Assembly (NCBI RefSeq): GCF_016921115.1
Contig: NZ_JAFFZS010000029.1
Coordinates: 44,221-108,220 of the forward strand
Direction: 5' to 3'
DNA: 64,000 bases
DNA from: Streptomyces actuosus
GTDB lineage: Bacteria; Actinomycetota; Actinomycetes; Streptomycetales; Streptomycetaceae
Shown piece by piece: positions 26,166 through 33,166 of the stretch. Each line of letters begins with the position of its first letter. Position 1 is the stretch's first letter. Both the position numbers and the translations under genes were made by a program. The notes under the pieces are model-generated. The model searched no databases. It saw nothing but the letters and a program-made list of their open reading frames with translations, and was not told where the DNA came from.

Positions 26166-27564
26166 CGAGGTGACTCACGAGGTGGACGCGGACGCGTCCC
26201 GTGTGAGAACCGGGCCGCGCCACGCGGCACCCAAGAAGCCGCTGTTCACCAGGTTCCACATGCCGGCCGGGCGAGCCATCGCCTCGGTCGCGATGCCGAC
26301 CGCCGTGCTGATGGGAATGGGCTTCACGGCCTCGCTGGCCATGGCCGACAACAACCCCTCCTCGGCGCAGTCCTCGGAGTTGGCCGACGAGTACCAGGAC
26401 TGTGTGGCGGCCCTGGACGGCGGCGGGCAGGACGCCTCCACCACTCCGGAGCCCTCCGCCTCGGCGGGCACCTCCGGTGCCGAGGCGGGCCCGGGCGCGC
26501 AGGACTCCGCACAGCAGACGCCGTCGTCGGACTCCGGTTCGGGCGGGGCCTCTTCGCCGGATTCAGGTTCCGGCGACAGCGCCCAGCCCACGCCGACCGC
26601 GACGTCCTCCTCGTCCCCCACCTCCGAGGGGTCCGGCTCCGGCTCCACCGGGACGGGTACGGACACGGCGAAGACGGCGGAGACCGCCACCGTCGCGCCG
26701 ACGCCCGCCCCGTCGCCGTCCGAGACCGACAAGGGCCTGCTGGAGGCTCTCGGCGACGCGATATCCGGGGTCTTCACCGGCGGAGGCGGCGGCACCGAGG
26801 CATCGAGCCCGGAGCCCACCGCGACTCCCACGCCGACCGCCTCCGCCGCGACCGGATCGGGCGGTGCCACGGACACCGCGGGTTCCGGTACCGAAGGCGG
26901 CGGCGCTACCTCCGGTTCGTCCGGAGCCTCCGGCGCGACCGGGAAGACGGCCGGCAAGGTGACCGACACGGTCCGGGACGCCGCCCAGGGCACCACCCAG
27001 AAGGCGGCGGAGACGACCCCGGGCACCACCGAGGCGCCCGCGGTCGCCGCGTCCCCGAGCCCGTCGGCGAGTTCCACCCCGGTCCCGGCCGACTGCGAGG
27101 CGGCGACCGACGCCCTCAGCGGCGTCGACAACAAGATCCTCGTGGCCGACGACCCGTGGTACCTGGACGCCAGCTCGCTGCTGCTGAAGGGCGCCGACTA
27201 CCAGGGCATCGTCGAGGTGCGGACGGCCAACGGGACGACGAAGAAGGTCCTGAAGTACGTCATCAACAACGGCACCGACATCGGCGACCTGCACCAGACG
27301 GTCAAGGACAAGCAGTCCGGCAAGACCTACCACGTGCAGGCTTCCAAGGGGTCGACGTCCACCATCCGCCAGGGCTCCACGGTGATGTACACCCAGAGCA
27401 TCTCCGGCAACCTCTTCGGTCTGATACCCATCACGTTCAGCCCGGACAACCCGCCGCCGCTGAACATCCCGCTGATCTACTTCACCCATGTGAAGGTCGT
27501 CCAGGCCGCCCAGTTCGGCGGGACGCTGACCGTGCCCGGCATGCACGTCTACACCACCGACTGA
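26155..27564 (+). CDS. Secreted Ser/Thr/Pro-rich protein with C-terminal globular domain
   Basis: 469 residues from GTG 26155 (GGGAGG upstream, inside the DUF6114 gene). A membrane or signal segment at about 42-62 (VAMPTAVLMGMGFTASLAMA) follows a charged cytoplasmic leader. Then about 230 residues of Ser/Thr/Pro/Gly low-complexity linker and a C-terminal domain of about 150 residues starting near PADCEAATDALSGVDN and ending GMHVYTTD. The architecture suggests a surface-anchored or exported protein whose linker crosses the cell wall. No enzymatic motif recognised. Confidence 0.82.
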   Translation: MPADEVTHEVDADASRVRTGPRHAAPKKPLFTRFHMPAGRAIASVAMPTAVLMGMGFTASLAMADNNPSSAQSSELADEYQDCVAALDGGGQDASTTPEPSASAGTSGAEAGPGAQDSAQQTPSSDSGSGGASSPDSGSGDSAQPTPTATSSSSPTSEGSGSGSTGTGTDTAKTAETATVAPTPAPSPSETDKGLLEALGDAISGVFTGGGGGTEASSPEPTATPTPTASAATGSGGATDTAGSGTEGGGATSGSSGASGATGKTAGKVTDTVRDAAQGTTQKAAETTPGTTEAPAVAASPSPSASSTPVPADCEAATDALSGVDNKILVADDPWYLDASSLLLKGADYQGIVEVRTANGTTKKVLKYVINNGTDIGDLHQTVKDKQSGKTYHVQASKGSTSTIRQGSTVMYTQSISGNLFGLIPITFSPDNPPPLNIPLIYFTHVKVVQAAQFGGTLTVPGMHVYTTD

Positions 27565-27600
27565 GCATTCCCGCAGACCCGTTCGGGAGCCGCACAAGAG

Positions 27601-27632
27601 CTGAGGGCGCCCCCTGCAGGGGGCGCCCTCAG
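27601..27632. terminator. Perfect 32-bp palindromic terminator
   Basis: Each 16-base arm reads CTGAGGGCGCCCCCTG; the whole 32 bp is its own reverse complement. It lies between the DUF6230 operon and leftward genes from the toxin locus and can serve both strands. It also marks the left edge of the accessory region. Confidence 0.85.
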
Positions 27633-27669
27633 CCGCGTACCGTCCTGGGGCGGCCGATCGGGTTCAGCG

Positions 27670-27927
27670 TCAGCCGGTCCGGTCGTCGAGCCCTTCGGGT
27701 ACGACCCACTGCGGATAGCCGAACCGTTCACCGAGTGCGACGAGGCGCGGCCTGTCGGCTGGCACGTGGTACGCCTTCATTGCGCGGAGAAACAGCCGGT
27801 GGCCGAGGTCCGCGCAGCAGTCGGTGACCACCCGCTCCAGGGCGCGAACGAGGCCGGTCGCCACGGCACCGAACGGAGCGTCGCCGGCCCCGCCTGTGCC
27901 GCGGAAGCGGTCATCCGCGGCACAGAC
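27670..27927 (-). pseudogene. Truncated copy of the toxin immunity gene (C-terminal third)
   Basis: The frame ending at 27670 encodes ALERVVTDCCADLGHRLF / LRAMKAYHV / LGERFGYPQWV. It aligns with the C-terminus of the intact protein at 32498-33163 (ALEQVVVHACADLGYRLF, LRALKAYFV, LGRRFGYPALLV). No matching N-terminal two thirds exist upstream, where the 292-residue gene ends at 27929. A GTG at 27864 could give a 64-residue peptide, but the fragment is best read as a remnant of an earlier toxin/immunity module. Confidence 0.75.
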
Positions 27928-27928
27928 G

Positions 27929-28807
27929 TCAGGCCGACGGGAGGTACAGCCAGACGGAGGCGAGGAATCCGTCCACCACCTCGACCACGGTGTCGTCGGC
28001 GACCCGGACGAGGTCGCCGCTCCGGCCGCGCCGCGCCCCCACCCTGAGCCATCCCGTCCGCGCGTCGTAGTCGGCCCCCCACTGCTCGCCCCCGGCGACC
28101 TCGACCGGGGCACCGGGCACCAGGGTGCGCTCCGGGAGGAGGAACACGGCTCCCGGTGCTGCATCCGGGGCGGGCAGAGACGACGCGCCCCAAGCGGAAC
28201 GCGGGCTGTATCCCCTTGCATAGAGCAGCTGGTGAGTGGTGACGCCCGTCTCCAGGCGGAGTGTACCGATGCACACGCTGACCGACCCGTCCGAGCCCGC
28301 CCGTGCAAGCTTTTCAGCGCGGTCCTCGGCCGCGCAGTGGAAGTCGATCCCGCCGGGTGCCTCGTACCTTGCGTGTCCCCGCAGCGGCACCCCCGCTGCG
28401 ACCCGCGCGGATACCTCCTCGACCTGCCCGCCGCTCTCGGGCGGCGCCGCCCCGGGAGTGTCGCGGAGGGTGAGACTTCGACCTGCCAGGTAAGCGAGCG
28501 ACTTGGCGCGCGCGATGAAGATCTCCGGGTGGTCCATGGCCAGGGCGGCCTGCGGTGGGTAGACGACGGAATCGACGAACGACGGGAATTCGTCACGCAG
28601 AGCGGTCAGAACGCCTGTGAGGTCCGGTTCCGGCAGATCTTCCCAAAAGACGTAGCCCGACTGCATGCTGCCGACTACTTCCGCTCTTGCGTGCTCGTCC
28701 TGAACGCGCTGCATGATGAATGCGGCTGCCTCGCTGAACAGAGCACCAGTGGCGAACCAGTTGAACCCCTCCGGCTCCTTGCCGCCGGGCAGGGACACGA
28801 CTTTCAC
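27929..28807 (-). CDS. Unknown protein in the toxin array, possible immunity protein
   Basis: 292 residues from GTG 28807, preceded by AGAGG. Not recognised. No signal peptide or membrane segment, so cytoplasmic. N-terminal half has aromatic/acidic content (FNWFATGALFSEAAAFIMQRV, YVFWEDLPEPDL). C-terminal half is beta-rich (GEQWGADYDARTGWLRVG, VVEVVDGFLASVWLYLPSA). Being cytoplasmic, unique and sited immediately downstream of a toxin/immunity module suggests an orphan immunity protein. That is inference from position only. Confidence 0.7.
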   Translation of the reverse strand: MKVVSLPGGKEPEGFNWFATGALFSEAAAFIMQRVQDEHARAEVVGSMQSGYVFWEDLPEPDLTGVLTALRDEFPSFVDSVVYPPQAALAMDHPEIFIARAKSLAYLAGRSLTLRDTPGAAPPESGGQVEEVSARVAAGVPLRGHARYEAPGGIDFHCAAEDRAEKLARAGSDGSVSVCIGTLRLETGVTTHQLLYARGYSPRSAWGASSLPAPDAAPGAVFLLPERTLVPGAPVEVAGGEQWGADYDARTGWLRVGARRGRSGDLVRVADDTVVEVVDGFLASVWLYLPSA

Positions 28808-28955
28808 ATCGGAACCTCTTTGCTGCGACGTTCTGGTATCGGCGCGGCGCATCGTCGGCCGCGATGAGGTGCCGGGCATCCGTGTCGTGCCCTTGACACC
28901 GGCGGAGCGGGACCTGCATACGCTCCCCGCTCCGCCGGTCAAGGTCGGCGCGTGT

Positions 28956-29702
28956 CTACAGTTGCCGGTCACCCTGCCAGGTGACCGACGTCAGTGCGGT
29001 GAGACCCCCATGGGCCAGGCCTTTGTAGGTCACCTTCCGAGCCGGACCGAGCTCGTGTGCGACTTGCCGCGCCAGGTCCATTCCCTCCTGGAACAACCGC
29101 TGCCATTCGGCGTCGTACTTGCCGTCCTCCCGGTCCCGCAACTCCAGGTTCAGCGTGGTGTCGATGTCCTGTGCCCACCGGTACAGGGCGGCGGCGAGGT
29201 CGTCGGACAGGTCCAGAGCGGCGGCAGGGTCATCAGGGAAGAAGTCGCCGAAACCGTCGGAGCGCAGCGGACCGAACTTGAACTCGCCCTCCACCGTGAT
29301 GCCGACCGGGTGCGGCGGGGTGCCGTGGCTGTCGCGTTCCCAGTGCAGGCGGTCGCAGCCCCAGCACACCCACTTCACCGTACGATGGCGTTCGTCCCAG
29401 TAGCGGACCACCCAGGACGGGCCGAGGTACCGGGCCAGACGCTGCGCGGCGATCAAGCCTCGCGTGACGTGCTTCCGCAGGTCCGGTCGGGAGATGAACG
29501 CCCCGGGTGGGTAGGACAACGACCAGGAGCGGAGCTCGTCGGAGAGGTCCTCGGGCAGACCGAGGGCAGCATCTTGCAGCGGGACGTTGACGGTGAACGC
29601 GACGACGTCCTCCTCCCACCAGCCGCCTTCGGGCGGCTGGTACAGCGGGGACGGCTCACCCCGGGCCTGCACCAGCAGATGCTGCGGTTCTTCACCGGTC
29701 AT
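28956..29702 (-). CDS. Presumed second immunity protein (partner of the orphan toxin tip)
   Basis: 248 residues. The ATG at 29702 overlaps the TGA of the orphan tip (ATGA), the coupling expected of a toxin and its antidote. Soluble, acidic, Trp-rich (GGWWEEDVVAF, VKWVCWGCDRLHWERD), with AALYRWAQDIDTTLNLELRDREDGKYDAEWQRLFQEG near the C-terminus reminiscent of small immunity proteins of contact-dependent systems. No named family identified. The same frame stays open upstream through the toxin repeat as far as 31874, an accident of the rearrangement. Confidence 0.72.
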   Translation of the reverse strand: MTGEEPQHLLVQARGEPSPLYQPPEGGWWEEDVVAFTVNVPLQDAALGLPEDLSDELRSWSLSYPPGAFISRPDLRKHVTRGLIAAQRLARYLGPSWVVRYWDERHRTVKWVCWGCDRLHWERDSHGTPPHPVGITVEGEFKFGPLRSDGFGDFFPDDPAAALDLSDDLAAALYRWAQDIDTTLNLELRDREDGKYDAEWQRLFQEGMDLARQVAHELGPARKVTYKGLAHGGLTALTSVTWQGDRQL

Positions 29703-29837
29703 ACAGGGTTTGCTCCTACCACGAATCCGTTGTCGCCCACAGTAATGGCCAGGCGCTGGGTCTTGCCCTGGAAGACGACTTCGACGATCGGCCTTCCCTT
29801 GCTGGTGCCTACCCTCGTCCCCTCGGTCAGGGCCGTC
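29699..29837 (-). pseudogene. Orphan toxin C-terminal tip
   Basis: Encodes KTALTEGTRVGTSKG-RPIVEVVFQGKTQRLAI-TVGDNGFVVGANPV and stop, about 45 residues, ending in an ATGA overlap with the next gene. It begins exactly at the border of the 1161-bp toxin repeat but in a different frame from it, and no start codon in its own frame gives a product of useful size. It reads as the last strands of an alternative toxin domain left after recombination. The family is not recognised. Confidence 0.65.
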
Positions 29838-30998
29838 TTTCGCGGCGTCCTTGGCGGCTTGTTCGGCGGCGGTGGCGTCGGCGTCAGCCTGCTTGGCTGC
29901 GGCGCGGGCGTCCTTGGCGGCCTGTTCGGCTGCGGCTGCCGCTTCTCGGGCCGCGGCCGCGTCCGTTGCCGCCTGGTCGGCCGAGTCGCGGGCCTGCTTC
30001 GCGTAGCCTTCGGCGCCGGTGGCGGCCTTGTCGGCGGCGTCTGCGTCGGCTGAGGCTTTGTGCTGGTAGTCGAGGGTGCGGGTGAGGGAGTCGGAGGCTT
30101 GGGCGGCGTAGTCGGCGGCGTCGGCCGCGTAGCCGAGCGCCGCCTTGGCGGACTTGCGGGCGTCGACCGCGTGCCGGGCTGCGGAGGCGGCGGCGGTGTA
30201 GGCGGCCTTGGTGTCTCCGGTGGCCTTGTCGGCGAGGGCCTGGGCCGCGGAGGCGGCCTGGGCGGCGTTGTCGGCGTGGGCCTGGGCGACGGCGAGCTGT
30301 TGCTCGGCGATCGTCTTCGAGGCCTGGCCGGTCAGGACCGCCAGTCCGGCCGCGCTGTCGGTGTCCGCGTAGGGGGAGCCGAGTTCGACGGCGTCGTTGG
30401 CCGGTGCGGCGACCTGCGCGGCGGAGTGGCGGGCGTCGTCGGCGGCTTGGGCGGTGATGTAGGCGTGGCCGGCGGCCTGGGCGGAGGCGGTCAGGGCCTT
30501 GGCGGCCTCGGCCTTCGCGCCGTCGGCTTGCGTGGTGGCGGTCTTGGCGTGCTGTTCGGCCTCGTCGGCGAGGTGGACGGCGGTGCGTGCCGAGGTCGCG
30601 GACGACTGGGCGGCCTTGATCGCGTCGGCGGCGGCGCTGGTGGCGGTCGCTACCGCCGCGTCCGTCTTCAGTTTGGCGGCCTGGGCCGCGTCGGCGTCGG
30701 AGCGGGCGCGTTTCGCTGCTGCTTCGGCGCGGGTGGCGGCGGCGTCCGCGTCCGCCGCGGCCTTGGTGGCGGCGTCGGCCTCGGTGCGGGCCTTGCCCGC
30801 GGCCGTCTCGGCGGTGGTGGCTGCCGCGTCGGCGGCGTCGGCCGCCTCGCGGGCGGCGGTGGCGGCGTCCGAGGCGTCCAGCGAGTCGGCGTAGGCGGCC
30901 TTCGCATCGGCCTTGGCGCGGGCCGCGTCCGCCTTCTGCTCGGCGTCCCAGGCGTCGTCGCGCTTGGCCCTGGCATGGTCGGCGGCCTTCTCCGCCTC
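29838..30998 (-). repeat. Direct repeat copy A: displaced piece of the toxin coiled coil
   Basis: 1161 bp identical to 34700-35860 except one substitution (A at 30605, T at 35467; a Ser/Thr change), offset 4862 bp. Encodes the Ala-rich coiled coil from AEKAADHARAKRDDA to AAEQAAKDAAK. At its right edge it is joined to the PucR pseudogene and at its left edge, out of frame, to the orphan tip. Confidence 0.93.
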
Positions 30999-32195
30999 AC
31001 CCGCTACCCTGCCGCGACCCGTACCGCGGTACCCGGTCGCCGCGGCACCACTGTCCGCCCGGCGTCCCTGCTCCTCGGTGGCGCCCGTCCCCGTCCCGGC
31101 GCCCGTCCCCGTCCCGGCGCCCGCGCCGGAGCCGACCCCCGCGGTCGGCGGCAGCAGGCGGGCCGCCGGCGTCACCAGCAGGCGGGTGTCCGGGGCCTCC
31201 AGGTCGACCCGGTGACGTTCGCGGATCCTGCGCAGCCGGTAGCGGAGCGTGTTGGGGTGCAGCACGAGCCGTCGGGCCGCCGTCGCGGTGTCGCCGCCGG
31301 TGTCGAGGTACGCGACGAGGGTGCGCATCCACCGCCGTCGGCCGCCACCCAGATCGACCCGAGTACCTCCTGGCCACTGCGGACTGCGACCACCAAGCGC
31401 TCCGGGCTGCCGTCGTCGGCCGGCCGGTGGATGACGTCTTCGGAAGTCCACAGCGCGCGCAGCAGCCCGCTGCGCCGCAGCTCGGCGATGCGCTCCGCGG
31501 GCACGCGCCCGCCCAGGATGGTCGTGCGCCGCAGCGGGTCCGCTCCGGGGCCGGTCGCGGAATGGGCCAGCACCGGCAGCTGGGTGTCCTCGACGGTGAT
31601 CGAGCCGCCCACGTAGTCGGCCACCCGAGCGGCGAACGCGGCCGGCGCGTCCACTCCGTTGCCGGCGGCGCCGCCCGCGGTTCCGGCATGCGCGAACGAC
31701 AGGTACGAGCGGACCAGTTCGGCGGCGCGCGATCAGTCGGTGCCCGGGGCACGCGCCAGCAGTCCGATCCCGGTCCGCTCCACAGCCGCCAGCACTCCCG
31801 CCCAGTTCTCGCCCGCGTCGGACGGTGCGTCGGCGAGCACCAGTGCCCCCGCGCCGCGCCGCGCGGCCTCGCACACCGTGGCCCCCTCGGCGGCGGCCCC
31901 CACCGCGAGCAGCAGTGTGCCGGACGTTCCCGCGGCCGGGCGGCCACCCGACTCCTCAAGACCACCGAGGCCTCCTCGGTCACCCGGCCCCTCTCTGCCT
32001 TCGGATTGTTCCCGAACCTTCCGGTTCTTCCCGGCCGGCCGCTGCCTCGAGGTCGTCGAGGCCGATCGCGAGCCGCGTCACGGGAACGTCGTGCGTGCGC
32101 GGTGCGCGCAGCAGGCGCAGGGTGTCCCGGTCGTCGAAGGCGAGGAGCCCGCGTAGGGAAGGGGTCTCGGGCTCACCTTGCTCTTCGTGGGCCAC
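30999..32195 (-). pseudogene. Decayed PucR/CdaR-family transcriptional regulator
   Basis: Pieces of one regulator lie in successive frames. An N-terminal part from GTG 32195 (LRGLLAFDDRDTLRLLRAP, VTRLAIGLDDLEAA) stops at 31980. A central part in another frame (GTLLLAVGAAAEGATVCEAARRGAGALVLADAPSDAGENW) hits an in-frame TGA near 31735, then continues (AAFAARVADYVGGSITVEDTQLPVLAHS, VLGSIWVAADGGG). A further frameshift near 31340 leads to the PucR-type helix-turn-helix (LVAYLDTGGDTATAARRLVLHPNTLRYRLRRIRERH). The gene end is lost at the junction with the toxin repeat at 30998/30999. Confidence 0.8.
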
Positions 32196-32497
32196 TCGTC
32201 TCCTCCGCCGTGCCGTGCGCCTCGCCGTGCCGTCGCTGCCGAGGATATGCAGGCCGCAGCCGCACCCGAGACGGCACGCCGGCCAAGGCCCGGGTCCGGC
32301 CACCGACCGTCCACCTTCCGACGCACCGGCAAAGGCGGACTCCGCTCACGGGAATGTGCCTGCTTGGCGAGCTGTCCTCCCCTCTCCCTGTCGCGGGGCC
32401 TGCACGCGCGGCTGGGGACGGTGCGGCCGGCTGGCCGGCGCCGAGAGGGGCCGGAAGACATGTCCCCGTGTCCCCCGGCCCCTCACAGCGCCCTGGA
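32196..32497. other. Spacer between immunity gene and PucR pseudogene
   Basis: About 300 bp with no recognisable coding sequence or clear hairpin; open frames here are composition shadows. Confidence 0.5.
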
Positions 32498-33163
32498 TCA
32501 CTCCTGGTAGTTGAGGTTGTCCTCCACCAGCAACGCCGGATAGCCGAACCGCCTCCCGAGCACGATGAACGCGTCATGACTCGTCTTGTCGATCAGTACG
32601 AAGTACGCCTTCAGAGCGCGCAGGAACAGCCTGTAGCCCAGATCGGCGCAGGCGTGGACGACGACCTGTTCCAGTGCGGGGACCAGACCGGGGAGCGGCA
32701 GCGGATAGACGTGCTTCTCGGCCGCGTCCGTCAGGCCGTCGGCAAGCGGGCACATCGCGCGGAGTACGGCCCGCCGCGACTCGCAGTCCGTAACCGGGGC
32801 GGCGGCGGGCGGAACGAACGCGGGGTGCGCACGCCGTTCCGCCGACAGCCATGCCTCCTCGAGCAACCCGAGCCAGTCACGGGCCCGCACGCCGTCCTTC
32901 GCGGGATCGAAGACATGATCGGTGGCTCCCACCCACACCGTGCGAAGTGTTCCGTCCGAGAGAGGCGACTGCGACAGACGCCGCACATCCTGCCCGAATC
33001 GCAGGGCCCCCGACCGGTCCAGGTCCGTCACCGACCGCGCGGCGATACGCAGCGTCGCCGCGACGGGCCCGTGTTCGGCCAGGCAGTCGAGTTCGTCCGG
33101 AGGAAGGTCCTCCAGATCGTCGCACTGTGCGGCCATCCACGACAGCCCGATGTCCTCTGTCAC
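32498..33163 (-). CDS. Presumed immunity protein of the RNase A-like toxin
   Basis: 221 residues from GTG 33163, three bases after the toxin stop, with GGAAGG in the toxin 3' end as ribosome binding site. Tight coupling and cytoplasmic character (no signal or membrane helix; acidic N-terminus with DDLEDLPPDELDCLAEHG) fit an antidote. The C-terminal segment ALEQVVVHACADLGYRLF...LGRRFGYP is duplicated in the truncated copy at 27670-27927, showing that this immunity family is modular in the locus. Pfam family not recognised; assignment is by synteny. Confidence 0.8.
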   Translation of the reverse strand: MTEDIGLSWMAAQCDDLEDLPPDELDCLAEHGPVAATLRIAARSVTDLDRSGALRFGQDVRRLSQSPLSDGTLRTVWVGATDHVFDPAKDGVRARDWLGLLEEAWLSAERRAHPAFVPPAAAPVTDCESRRAVLRAMCPLADGLTDAAEKHVYPLPLPGLVPALEQVVVHACADLGYRLFLRALKAYFVLIDKTSHDAFIVLGRRFGYPALLVEDNLNYQE

Positions 33164-33166
33164 GCG

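Noticed and set aside
28956..31874. 972-codon open frame running from the PucR remnant through the toxin repeat into immunity gene 2
   Set aside because: A composite of three unrelated segments joined by rearrangement; internal ATG 29702 with ATGA overlap is the credible start of the immunity gene. Kept only as evidence of the junctions.
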